Source of the DNA: JAKJGV01 sp964617565
GTDB lineage: Bacteria > Verrucomicrobiota > Kiritimatiellia > CAIQIC01 > JAGNIJ01
Assembly (NCBI GenBank): GCA_964617565.1
Contig: CAZTYH010000004.1
Span: 1 to 64,000 of the forward strand
Length of the DNA: 64,000 bases
Direction of reading: 5' to 3'
Positions 56,153 to 64,000 of this stretch are shown here, one piece after another. The notes beneath the pieces are model-generated. The model worked only from the letters and a program-made list of their open reading frames with translations, searched no databases and had not been told where the DNA came from. The number at the start of each line of letters is the position of its first letter. Positions within the stretch are counted from its first letter, which is position 1. The position numbers were made by a program, and so were the translations under genes.

Positions 56153-57013
56153 ATGAAATCAAATCCTGTTCTCTCGAAAACCGTTTTGGTCACCGGCTGC
56201 TCAACCGGCATCGGACTGGCAACCGCACGCCTGTTGCGGGATAAGGGTTGGAACGTGATTCCGACCGCAAGAAAAGCGGAAGACATGGATCGGCTGCGCA
56301 AGGAAGGCTTTACTCCTGTCGTGCTGGACGTAGCGGATGGAGAGTCTGTCCGGAGAGCGGCTGAAGAAGCGCTTCGAATGACGAGTGGCGCTCTGGGCGC
56401 ACTGGTCAACAATGCGGGATTCGGACAACCCGGTGCGATTGAGGATCTCACGCGCGACGCGATGCGCTACCAGTTTGAAGTGAACGTGTTCGGCCTGCAG
56501 GAACTGACCAACCGCCTTATGCCCGTTTTTCACAAGCAAGGCTATGGCCGCATCGTGAATGTCAGCTCCGTGCTGGGCCGTATAACGATCCCTTTCATGG
56601 GCATCTACAGCGCATCAAAACACGCGCTGGAATCCATGTCCGATGCCATGCGCGTGGAACTGACCGGCACGGGAATCGCTGTTTCAATCGTCGAGCCGGG
56701 ACCCATCAATACCGACTTCGGAAAGAACGCGCTCGCGCGCAGCAAAGAACAATTGCCCCAGGTCGAATCCCGCTTCAAAGACCAGTACAAACAGAAAGCC
56801 CTGGAGCGTGAGAAGGAGCAGGATAAACCTCACCTCTTTGCCCTGCCGCCGGAGGCGGTCGCACTCAAAATCCTGCACGCAATTGAATCACCGCGTCCAC
56901 GCCGGCGCTACGCGGTGACCTTCGTTGCCCACGTCGGCGCCTTCATGCGCCGCTTCCTCCCCGACGCCCTCATGGACATCCTGATGGGCGTGAAGATGAG
57001 CAAAAGCGGGTAA
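56153..57013 (+). CDS. Short-chain dehydrogenase/reductase (SDR)
   Basis: 286 residues. Classical SDR with the NAD(P) motif TGCSTGIG, NNAGFG, the catalytic Ser (VNVSSVLG) and YSASK. The C-terminal tail with basic residues and RRRYAV resembles retinol-type or oxidoreductases of the DltE group. The substrate is not predictable. The ATG has no good ribosome site and lies just after a family I repeat. Confidence 0.88.
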   Translation: MKSNPVLSKTVLVTGCSTGIGLATARLLRDKGWNVIPTARKAEDMDRLRKEGFTPVVLDVADGESVRRAAEEALRMTSGALGALVNNAGFGQPGAIEDLTRDAMRYQFEVNVFGLQELTNRLMPVFHKQGYGRIVNVSSVLGRITIPFMGIYSASKHALESMSDAMRVELTGTGIAVSIVEPGPINTDFGKNALARSKEQLPQVESRFKDQYKQKALEREKEQDKPHLFALPPEAVALKILHAIESPRPRRRYAVTFVAHVGAFMRRFLPDALMDILMGVKMSKSG

Positions 57014-57163
57014 GGATATTGTTGCCCAAACGAGCAAAACACACTGCCGCCGTAACATGTATTGCACGAGGCGCGGAGTGTCCGCGGCGACGATCACGAA
57101 ATCCCTCGCTCCGGCCGTCCACGGACGGCCCCGCGCGTTCGTTCGGTTTTAATCCCGGATTCT

Positions 57164-57718
57164 TTACAGCGACGCCGTTGAATGCTGGCGCATGTACAAG
57201 AATGCCTCTGCGATCTCCTGCATCTCGCGAAAGGCCCGGACCGGATTGCTGGGCCCATACGAGTAGGCATACGTCAACCTGGTATCGTCACGCATGGTGA
57301 TGTGGATGGTATCGGCTTGCCGTTTCACGTCTTGTATGTCTGCGTATCGCAGGAATACCCTGGAAAATGACGCGGCGACGACTTGATGGGGCAAATGTTG
57401 TTCTGATCCTTCAAAGTACTTGTACTCCTCCCATCCTTGATCATTGACGATACGAGGGTTGATTGACCACGCCTCTCTTAACTGCTTCTTTTCCAGGTGG
57501 ACGCCGCTCTCTGATACGGTTGAGACTTGGTCCTTGGCGAGCAAGTCCCTGATCCGCTGCACAGCGACGTCTTGTGTCATCGTCGAACGAACCGTGGTAA
57601 TCGGCATGGACGCACAGCTCACGCACGTCAGCAGCACGGTTACAGCAGCCACAACTGTCAGCGCATTGCTAAGACCAACTCCTCGGAATTCTTCCTGCAA
57701 ACGATGGAAATATGACAT
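57164..57718 (-). CDS. Probable lipoprotein of unknown function
   Basis: 184 residues from ATG 57718 (AGGAG four bases upstream). A short cytoplasmic start, a hydrophobic stretch (ALTVVAAVTVLLTCVSC) and a Cys at its end suggest a lipoprotein, though the residue at -3 (Cys) is not ideal for a lipobox. The rest is a mixed alpha/beta domain with no recognised family. Same strand as the glycosyltransferase 70 bases upstream. Confidence 0.55.
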   Translation of the reverse strand: MSYFHRLQEEFRGVGLSNALTVVAAVTVLLTCVSCASMPITTVRSTMTQDVAVQRIRDLLAKDQVSTVSESGVHLEKKQLREAWSINPRIVNDQGWEEYKYFEGSEQHLPHQVVAASFSRVFLRYADIQDVKRQADTIHITMRDDTRLTYAYSYGPSNPVRAFREMQEIAEAFLYMRQHSTASL

Positions 57719-57788
57719 AATTCTCCTTTCTGACTTGTCGAATGCGGCTCTTAGATCAAACGCTTCTGCGCGGTTACTTTTCAGCTCT

Positions 57789-59129
57789 TCATGCATCTCG
57801 CTTGATGGCACGGTCCTCGATGGAATCTGTAGTGATGTGTCTTGAGAATATCCGTGCCAGGGCCATTCCTGCGAAGGCCGAAAACGGCACCAAAACAGGC
57901 ATAATGTATCTTGCCTGAGGCCACACCACGGCATGCACACTCCACACGTAACAGAACAGGATGCTCAAGGGAAGGGCGTTCAGGAATACCTTGCGTTGTG
58001 TACAGAAACACCAGACAGCGCCCACGGATGCGACGATCAGCAAAGGCCAGTTCCAGAGCATCAGGATGATTGTGCTTTTCCACGTCATTTGCAGGACGGG
58101 GGCGAGAATCAGATTCCTGAGTACCAGGCCGAAGATACGCCCGGGAGCGGCGCGAAACTCTTTACGCACCAGCGTCCGTGCGTACCTGTCAGCCAGAACT
58201 TCTTGTGCAATGGGTCGGGTTTCACGAAGGGATTGCTTACTGAGAAACTCATCGGTTTTATCCCTGAGTACGGACAAAGCATCCATATCCAAATCGGAGA
58301 CGGTCCGCTCCCCGCGCAGGAACTTCGACAAATGGCGGGACACATACGTCCCCTGAAACAGCGGTTGACCTACCCATGTCTGGAGAATCGGAGCGTAACC
58401 AGACTGTGCGTAATTTCGTGCAATCCATGGTGTCAGAATGAGAGCTACCGCTGCTATGGCCGCCACAGCATGCAACAGGTTCGTTCGAAGGCGGGGCCGG
58501 TCGGCAATGGACCACAGCAGCAAGAGAGGCGCACAGACTGCCGCAAGCGGCGCCAGCGTCTGCCGTGTCAGAAGAGACAAAGCGAGCCACACCGCCGCCC
58601 GGTATAAAGCAGCAGGCCTTCGAGTTTGAAAATACTGCACGACGCTATACAGCAGGGCCATCACAAGGAAGGCGAATAGCGTCTCTGTCGCACAACGGAA
58701 GACAAAGTTGTTCGCCTGCGGGTGGAGAACGAACAAGACGGTGGCGGCAATGGCTGCAGCCCGGCCAAACAGCGTTCTTGTCATCCGGAACAAAAGATAG
58801 CCGGTCGCCGTCGAAAGAAAGGCTTGAATGACCATCACGACCAGGGGGAAACGCACACCACCGATTGCATAACAGGCAGCTATCAGCGCGGGATAGAGCG
58901 GAAGCCTCGCTGCTGTTGGGATACCTGGCTGTAGCGAAAAGGTTCCCGTCCTGACCCAATTGATGGCTATGGTATCGTAGCCGTCGTTGTTCGACCACGC
59001 CCATTCCGGCATCACCTTGCAGAGGAATGGGTATAAAGCTACCATGGCCAGGCGAACCACGAGTAAAACAGACATAACGACGAGCATCGTTCGGTCCATG
59101 CGGATGACTTTCGAATCATTGAGGGTCAT
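57789..59129 (-). CDS. GT39-like membrane glycosyltransferase (ArnT/PMT type)
   Basis: About 446 residues with 10-12 membrane helices. The first periplasmic loop carries the acidic pair (WSNNDGYDTIA), as in lipid-linked sugar transferases of the ArnT/PMT clan, and RLPLYPALIA follows. The donor would be a polyprenyl-phosphate sugar; acceptor unknown. The start is ATG 59129 or 59096. The scaffold join upstream is an artefact and lies outside the coding part. It is 290 bases from the methyltransferase upstream as printed, about 135 after removing the artefact. Confidence 0.75.
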   Translation of the reverse strand: MTLNDSKVIRMDRTMLVVMSVLLVVRLAMVALYPFLCKVMPEWAWSNNDGYDTIAINWVRTGTFSLQPGIPTAARLPLYPALIAACYAIGGVRFPLVVMVIQAFLSTATGYLLFRMTRTLFGRAAAIAATVLFVLHPQANNFVFRCATETLFAFLVMALLYSVVQYFQTRRPAALYRAAVWLALSLLTRQTLAPLAAVCAPLLLLWSIADRPRLRTNLLHAVAAIAAVALILTPWIARNYAQSGYAPILQTWVGQPLFQGTYVSRHLSKFLRGERTVSDLDMDALSVLRDKTDEFLSKQSLRETRPIAQEVLADRYARTLVRKEFRAAPGRIFGLVLRNLILAPVLQMTWKSTIILMLWNWPLLIVASVGAVWCFCTQRKVFLNALPLSILFCYVWSVHAVVWPQARYIMPVLVPFSAFAGMALARIFSRHITTDSIEDRAIKRDA

Positions 59130-59185
59130 GTTCAAGTCCAACGCGGTGCTCACCGAATGGCTGGATGGTAGCAGGCGCCTGCCCG

Positions 59186-59285
59186 NNNNNNNNNNNNNNN
59201 NNNNNNNNNNNNNNNNNNNNNNNNNNNNNNNNNNNNNNNNNNNNNNNNNNNNNNNNNNNNNNNNNNNNNNNNNNNNNNNNNNNNN
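59186..59285. other. 100-N scaffold join with duplicated 55-base flanks (assembly artefact)
   Basis: 59131-59185 equals 59286-59340. As at 3255, remove the Ns and one copy to get the true sequence. Confidence 0.95.
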
Positions 59286-59418
59286 TTCAAGTCCAACGCG
59301 GTGCTCACCGAATGGCTGGATGGTAGCAGGCGCCTGCCCGTCGGAGCAACCAGCACTTGCGAAGGGTTGAAATCGGCAAAGCATTTGTTTGAAGCAACTT
59401 TGATCCGAAGCGCGCGAG

Positions 59419-60192
59419 TTAACGATTTGCCTCCACTGAGTTTGTCGGGTGATGCCTGAAGACATAGATCGCCCAGCCCACGGTGTCTCTGCCCCACCGC
59501 AAGTAGGATGCCTTGGCCTTTGCTACGCGCTCTACCAACTCTGGCAGATCCGGGTCATCAGGATTGTCCCCGGCAAATTCATCGGTCGCGTACCATTGAA
59601 GCCCCTCGTATCTATCCCAATCGTCCTTGTTACTTACAAGGGTGTAAACAAGGGCAAGACCCCGTCTCTCACCCTCCTCGACGTTTGACATATGGGTCCC
59701 AAAGGCCTCCCGCGGAACGCCCGAGGCCTCGAGATAATCTTTGGTCGGTTCCTGCAGCCAATAGGGCTCGCCCACAACCACCCAACCACCAGGTTTAACC
59801 ATGGCAACCAGTGCATCAAGCGTGGCGGCATGTCCCCCATAGATCCAACTGGCGCCGATACACGATACAAGAGTGAAGCTGTGTGGCGTATCGGGCTTGA
59901 AGTCAGCGCCGCCCATTTGAGTGAAGGTGATGTCCGCTTCTGGCGCGCATGTCTTCAGCCTCTTTCTCGCGGCGGCGATGAAATGGGGCGAGATGTCAAT
60001 CCCGAGACCGCTTATGTCATGGGCGTTGGCCATGCGGATCAGGAACTCGCCCATCCCGCATGCGATGTCAAGCACACGGGCGGCAGGAGGAAGGCGCAGC
60101 AGCTCAACAAGCCGCGCGAGCTTCTCCTCGCTTGTAGGATTACACACCACGTGCCTGCGGTGCGTGATGTCATAGAACTTCAATATATCCAT
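59419..60192 (-). CDS. SAM-dependent class I methyltransferase
   Basis: 257 residues. Motif I VLDIACGMGEFLIRMA, an acidic residue in GLGIDIS (motif II) and VVVGEPYW later identify the Rossmann-like fold. A start HRRHVVCNPTSEEKL precedes it. The substrate is not predictable; C-terminal W/Y-rich region is unusual. Monocistronic. Confidence 0.85.
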   Translation of the reverse strand: MDILKFYDITHRRHVVCNPTSEEKLARLVELLRLPPAARVLDIACGMGEFLIRMANAHDISGLGIDISPHFIAAARKRLKTCAPEADITFTQMGGADFKPDTPHSFTLVSCIGASWIYGGHAATLDALVAMVKPGGWVVVGEPYWLQEPTKDYLEASGVPREAFGTHMSNVEEGERRGLALVYTLVSNKDDWDRYEGLQWYATDEFAGDNPDDPDLPELVERVAKAKASYLRWGRDTVGWAIYVFRHHPTNSVEANR

Positions 60193-60236
60193 GGTTCATT
60201 CATCCCTTTATTAGCCACAATTAATGGAAAGAGGGT

Positions 60237-61214
60237 TCAGAGCGCACGCCCGAAATGAAGGCCGCCGGTGAGATTAAACCGACTTTCCGTGCGCAACGGG
60301 CCTTCGCTTCGCTTGATGTCCATGTAAAGACTTCCCAGCGAAAGGCCCATCCGCCATGCGCTCCCCACTCCCCACGATACGCCTATGGAGGCGTGGCTGA
60401 TCAAATCCACATCCTTGTCCGCAGCCATACCCGCCAGGACTTCCATGTCCAGCATCAGCGGATTTCTACCCTCATCCAACATCCACCGGATCGTGGGACC
60501 CATCATGGCATAACCGCTGGAAACCGATACGACCGAGTCGTCCTCCCGGATCGCCACATCGCCATGTATGTAACCGCCCTCCAGCATCAGCCCCACATCC
60601 GCATTATCACTGCTGAATCCACCACCCACGCGCAAGCCATACATCCCGCCGCTGCGAGAGCCTCCGTAAAATACTCGCGCACGCGGTCCCGTTTCCCACC
60701 ACCCGGTATAGTCGTCCGTATCACTCCGAAGCATGTCGTACGCAAAATAGCCTGCATAGAAGAACGCCGCAGCCACCACCACAACCCCCACCACGACGAA
60801 AACGATGACCGCGATTTCGGAGCTGCCCGCATCGAAGGAACCAAAAGCATCCACACAATACACATCCGCGCAATACACATCTGGCGATGATGAATTTCTA
60901 TAACGTCTTTCACGGGCCGGCCGCCCACTGCGCGGCGGCACGGTTTTCCGTGGCTGCGATACGGCCCGGTCAACTTGTCCCGTAAAAATCCCTGCATCGC
61001 CCTGCTTCGGAGGTTCGACAATAACCACGGCGTTAGCACCCGGATCGTTCGTCATGGCCGCAAACTCTGCAGCGTCCACCTGCCGCAGCTCCGCATCCGG
61101 ATACATACGGCGAAGATCTTCCACGGTGATCTCGCGTTCAACCTGGGCATGACTCTCGGGTAGCGCGCTCACAACAAGAGCCGCGGAAAGAAAGAGCGAA
61201 AGGATTTTCATCAT
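60237..61214 (-). CDS. Secreted or outer-membrane protein with a central membrane helix
   Basis: 325 residues. A signal peptide (MMKILSLFLSAALVVSALPESHA) and the segment ITVEDLRRMYPDAELRQV are followed by a linker with several cysteines (VYCADVYCVD), one long hydrophobic helix (IAVIVFVVVGVVVVAAAFFYAGYFA) and a C-terminal domain of alternating glycine/aromatic strands (GGMYGLRVGGGF to NLTGGLHFGRAL). The last part looks like a beta-barrel or OmpA-like domain. GGAG before the ATG. No family assigned. Confidence 0.6.
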   Translation of the reverse strand: MMKILSLFLSAALVVSALPESHAQVEREITVEDLRRMYPDAELRQVDAAEFAAMTNDPGANAVVIVEPPKQGDAGIFTGQVDRAVSQPRKTVPPRSGRPARERRYRNSSSPDVYCADVYCVDAFGSFDAGSSEIAVIVFVVVGVVVVAAAFFYAGYFAYDMLRSDTDDYTGWWETGPRARVFYGGSRSGGMYGLRVGGGFSSDNADVGLMLEGGYIHGDVAIREDDSVVSVSSGYAMMGPTIRWMLDEGRNPLMLDMEVLAGMAADKDVDLISHASIGVSWGVGSAWRMGLSLGSLYMDIKRSEGPLRTESRFNLTGGLHFGRAL

Positions 61215-61283
61215 GCGCCTGCTCCGTGAAGGCACGATATCCTTGAGCGGCCCCAGCCACAAGGGAATTAAACCTTCTCCGGC

Positions 61284-61312
61284 GTGACTATCTTGAATCA
61301 CCGCTTTATACT
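61284..61312 (+). promoter_or_regulatory. Promoter of the GIY-YIG fusion gene (leaderless type)
   Basis: GTGACT (61284-61289), 17-base spacer, TATACT (61307-61312), then seven bases to ATG 61320. No ribosome-binding site. Confidence 0.55.
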
Positions 61313-61319
61313 TCGCGTG

Positions 61320-62555
61320 ATGACCTGCCTTGAAAAAGAAACCTGTTCGGATGGCTTTCTGCTGTGCCTGCTGGAGACATGGCAGGATCGCGCACAGGGA
61401 GCCATCGCATTTCAGGGGAAACTGTTCGACGGCGGGCGCGAAACGGCATCGGTCCGCCATGCCGGCAAACCCGGCGACGCGGGCCCCCCGGTGGCGCAGC
61501 TCCTGAAACTGCTCTACCACGTCATCCGACCACCGCACGTGCTGGCCGTTTACGGCCTGGGATGGATGGAATTGATCCAGAAATCGAAACCCGAAATTCT
61601 GCCCCGTCTTCGCATCCTCGATCTCTACTCGACGGCAATCGCGCTCTCGAACGAGCTGCGTCCGCGTTCTTCCACCGCCGATATCGCGCGGGTATACGGT
61701 GTGGGACACCAGGAAGGAGAATCGCTTTTCTTCTCCTCGACAGTGGAGCACATCTTGTGGGCCGTAGTCTCGCGGGCGAGCGAGCGAGGCATGAATTGGC
61801 CGCAATTGCTTTCCGCTGCGGATGCCGCGCGGAAACAGGCGGACTTCACTCATTGCGCGTTCGATGAAAATACGCTGGACTCGCTTCCCGAAAGGCCCGG
61901 CGTCTATGCCATGTACGACGCACAGGGATCCATTTTGTATATCGGGAAATCTGCCTGCCTCAAGCGCAGGCTCGGCGAATATTTCCAGCCGACCGCGGAA
62001 CTTCCTCCAAAACTGGCGGCCATCCGTCAGCGCATTCATCATTTTGACTTCACCCTCGTCGGCTCTGAACTGGAAGCCTTGTTGCTGGAGCATCGGTTGA
62101 TCGGCGAGCATTCTCCCATCCTGAATGTTCAGACCCGCGTGGCCGAAGGCCGGAGCCGCTATGCAGCGCCGTTTCTACCGGTCGCGCTGATCGAGCGGTC
62201 CGCCAAGCCGGGCCACGCAAGCATATTCTTCTTCGGCGGCCCCGGGCATGCATTGCAAATCACTTTTAAGCCGGGCGGCAAGCCGCCCGCCTCACTGGCC
62301 GGCATTATCAGGCACTTCATAACCGGTGAAAAGAGCCCGAAAGCGAATCGCGCGCTGCGCGACTGGGGAACCGAAGGGCAGGAAATCTGTCGGCGCTACT
62401 TCATGCGGCACAGGGACCGGCTGCATTGGATGGAACTTCCGGCATCCCCCCTCGATTCCACATGGATCAGGCGGCTTATGACTATCGCGCGGAGCCTGCT
62501 CAACGAGCCGCCACCGCCCGGTGAATACCGGGACATCATTTCGAATCAGTCCTGA
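61320..62555 (+). CDS. Exonuclease-like domain fused to a GIY-YIG (UvrC/Cho-like) nuclease domain
   Basis: 411 residues. Residues about 190-270 carry the GIY-YIG core: PGVYAMYD, ILYIGKS, LKRRLGEYF, ELEALLLEHRLI, close to UvrC and Cho. The first 180 residues resemble a DnaQ-type exonuclease in outline (DLYSTAIALS and VEHILWAV in the right places) but lack the DxE start and other acidic metal ligands, so it is probably inactive. Residues after 290 have no match. DnaQ-GIY-YIG fusions are known in other phyla. It overlaps the convergent chorismate mutase gene by ten bases. Confidence 0.8.
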   Translation: MTCLEKETCSDGFLLCLLETWQDRAQGAIAFQGKLFDGGRETASVRHAGKPGDAGPPVAQLLKLLYHVIRPPHVLAVYGLGWMELIQKSKPEILPRLRILDLYSTAIALSNELRPRSSTADIARVYGVGHQEGESLFFSSTVEHILWAVVSRASERGMNWPQLLSAADAARKQADFTHCAFDENTLDSLPERPGVYAMYDAQGSILYIGKSACLKRRLGEYFQPTAELPPKLAAIRQRIHHFDFTLVGSELEALLLEHRLIGEHSPILNVQTRVAEGRSRYAAPFLPVALIERSAKPGHASIFFFGGPGHALQITFKPGGKPPASLAGIIRHFITGEKSPKANRALRDWGTEGQEICRRYFMRHRDRLHWMELPASPLDSTWIRRLMTIARSLLNEPPPPGEYRDIISNQS

Positions 62556-63280
62556 ACACGTTCAAGCAGGTACTGAACCTGCACTTCCTTGTTCAGCGGA
62601 ATGATCCATCGGCGATAGATTTCGCGCACAGCTTCCGGATTGATCTTATGGCCGCAGGACGATCCCTCAAACTCCGCGGCGTAGGTAACTGTTTTTCTGT
62701 ACACGCGATCGAGGACCTTCTGCTCGACTCCCGCATCCGTGATCGCATCCATCAACGCCGCGGCATCTCCTCGCCACACCAGGGGCCAAAGCTGTTCCCT
62801 CTGCAAGCGGTATTTGCTTTCCGCGACAAACTTCCCGTAATGAATGCGCTTGGACAGATTCTGCAGATTGGCCACATCACAAACAGAACTCGAGCCCCAC
62901 TGTCGGTCATCGCCCGGCTCGCAGACAAATGGGATGATTTCGCCTTCGTACGCCTCGCGAATCCGCGCGTTAATATTTATCCCGTTCGGCTGCAATGGAT
63001 TTTCGTAATCGAGGTCGGGAAGAATCGGCTGTGGCAGATCATGAAAAAAAGGATGCTCGTCCGGGCTGGTATAGCGCCGCACCTTGGCATGAGATTTTTC
63101 GCTCTCGTGCAGAAGAAAGCCCACAAGACTTTCTCCTTCCAGCTCACGCCAGATTTCACCGCGCCGGTAGATGGCCCTATTCTGGCGAAACTGCGCCCGT
63201 TCGATCAGCCCGAATATAATGGTCTCCTCAAGGCGTGTCAGCACACTGCGAATGCTATCCAGCGAAAGTTGGTCGCTCAT
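62546..63280 (-). CDS. Chorismate mutase, eukaryotic (Aro7) type
   Basis: 244 residues. The whole length follows the plant/fungal AroQ layout: LSLDSIRSVLTRLEETIIF at the start, YTSPDEHPFFHD in the middle, LQNLSKRIHYGKFVAESKY, and the end NKEVQVQYLLERVQD. Bacterial monofunctional AroQ proteins are about 90 residues and do not look like this. ATG 63280 has GGAG six bases upstream. The enzyme would feed prephenate to Phe/Tyr synthesis. Located beside a PHP gene; no other aromatic gene is next to it. Confidence 0.9.
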   Translation of the reverse strand: MSDQLSLDSIRSVLTRLEETIIFGLIERAQFRQNRAIYRRGEIWRELEGESLVGFLLHESEKSHAKVRRYTSPDEHPFFHDLPQPILPDLDYENPLQPNGININARIREAYEGEIIPFVCEPGDDRQWGSSSVCDVANLQNLSKRIHYGKFVAESKYRLQREQLWPLVWRGDAAALMDAITDAGVEQKVLDRVYRKTVTYAAEFEGSSCGHKINPEAVREIYRRWIIPLNKEVQVQYLLERVQD

Positions 63281-63302
63281 ACTCGACTCCGCCTGCCGGC
63301 TT

Positions 63303-64000
63303 TCAATCCGACCGCCGCGCTTCCAACGCCGGCACGATCTCGTCTGGCACGGAGAGGTTGCCGAAACCTTTCCCCATGCGGATGTCCGGCGCCAGCGCGC
63401 CATGAAAATCCGATCCGCCCGTCGCAACCAGGCCCAGATCGCGCGCCATGGACCCGTACAACTCAACCATTTCGGCCGAATGCTCGCTGTAATAAACCTC
63501 AATTCCCGCCAATCCCGTGTCCTTCAACCCCGCGAGCAACTTGCGTGTTTCAGCTGCGGACAAACCCAGGGTAAACGGGTGCGCGATCACGGGCACCCCC
63601 CCTGCAGAAACAATAAGCTGCACTGCGTCCTCGGGCGTCAAACGCCTGCGATCCACATAGGCGGCCTTACCCTTGCCGAGATACTTGTCGAACGCTTCGT
63701 TCTTGTCGGACACATAACCGCGCGCGAGCAGCGCCTGGGCAAAATGGGGCCGGCCCACGACATCTTCGCCCGCATACGCCTTGATCTCATCCCACGATAT
63801 CTCGAATCCAAGTTTCTGCAATTTATCGAGTATCTGCGCGTTCCGCATTTCTCGGCCTTCGCGAATCCATCGCAGACGTTCCTCCAGCGTATCGCTCTCC
63901 GGCTTGATGAAATAGCCCAGCATGTGCATCGTTCCAGGTTTGAAATCCGCGCTGATTTCGACGCCCGTGATCGCCCGCACCGGACCTTCCTTGGCCGCAG
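63303..64000 (-). CDS. PHP-domain phosphoesterase (RNase AM/YciV-like), 5' end beyond window
   Basis: About 230 C-terminal residues. GVEISADF, HMLGYFI, a central insertion, GGVPVIAHP and GGSDFHG are metal-binding PHP motifs in the order of the YciV/nucleoside bisphosphatase (trpH) group. These remove phosphate from 3',5'-nucleoside bisphosphates or act as 5'-3' exonucleases on short RNA. The start lies outside the window. 22 bases before the chorismate mutase gene on the same strand. Confidence 0.88.
   Translation of the reverse strand, partial: AAKEGPVRAITGVEISADFKPGTMHMLGYFIKPESDTLEERLRWIREGREMRNAQILDKLQKLGFEISWDEIKAYAGEDVVGRPHFAQALLARGYVSDKNEAFDKYLGKGKAAYVDRRRLTPEDAVQLIVSAGGVPVIAHPFTLGLSAAETRKLLAGLKDTGLAGIEVYYSEHSAEMVELYGSMARDLGLVATGGSDFHGALAPDIRMGKGFGNLSVPDEIVPALEARRSD

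Noticed and set aside
57114..57160. GGCCGTCC/GGACGGCC hairpin between the SDR and lipoprotein genes as a terminator
   Set aside because: The first T run (TTTT) is about 19 bases from the stem, so evidence is too weak for either gene.

Overview
The window reads as one contig set from an uncultured, GC-rich, Gram-negative bacterium of the PVC superphylum, most like Kiritimatiellota/Verrucomicrobiota. This is inference. The supports are a 50-residue small basic protein of the PVC type (21761-21913), secreted proteins built from malectin, MBG and jelly-roll modules, an outer-membrane toolkit (Lnt, type IV pilus ATPases), and dense families of short dispersed repeats. Six runs of exactly 100 N mark scaffold joins. 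Two of them (3255-3354 and 59186-59285) are flanked by identical 55-base copies, so they are assembler overlaps and not real gaps. No rRNA, tRNA, CRISPR array, transposase or prophage was recognised.

Layout. 1-2654: pilB-pilT pilus motors. 2818-6221: gatCAB amidotransferase. 6306-12096: a minus-strand run CPBP protease, comF, accD, folC, NUDIX, mgtE. 12237-14855 on plus: an atypical protein kinase coupled to a LysM/L,D-transpeptidase, then accA. 15004-21136: hup-hisS-aspS and proS. 21297-23411: a YtoQ-like protein, the small basic protein, nrdR with an unknown partner, and a 21-residue Lys/Ala histone-like peptide behind a 300-nt leader. 23892-29743: prfB (with a +1 programmed frameshift), trpC, trpF, trpB, yicC, gmk, coaC in one overlapping operon. 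29891-34805: a giant modular secreted protein. 34961-42256: lnt, secA, a KamA-type radical SAM enzyme and a hydroxyglutarate oxidase. 42373-47381: a second kinase, an azoreductase, two paralogous secreted NPSFED proteins, and a large protein ending in a degenerate histidine-kinase dimerisation domain. 47459-52435: pyrE, recG and two unknown proteins at gaps. 52601-56078: a response regulator with a C-terminal membrane helix, and a thiC-thiDE operon under a TPP riboswitch. 56153-64000: an SDR, lipoprotein, glycosyltransferase, methyltransferase, an exonuclease-like/GIY-YIG fusion, a eukaryotic-type chorismate mutase and a PHP phosphoesterase.

Most genes are housekeeping. The least explained signal is the relation between short repeats and translation. 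One repeat family supplies the last two residues and the stop codon of four unrelated genes (folC, trpC, kamA, lhgO). A second family supplies the stop codons of gatB and gatA. A third, palindromic, family sits in frame inside trpF (twice), lhgO and the signal peptide of the giant secreted protein. Several genes also appear to be leaderless, with a -10 box 7-9 bases before the ATG.
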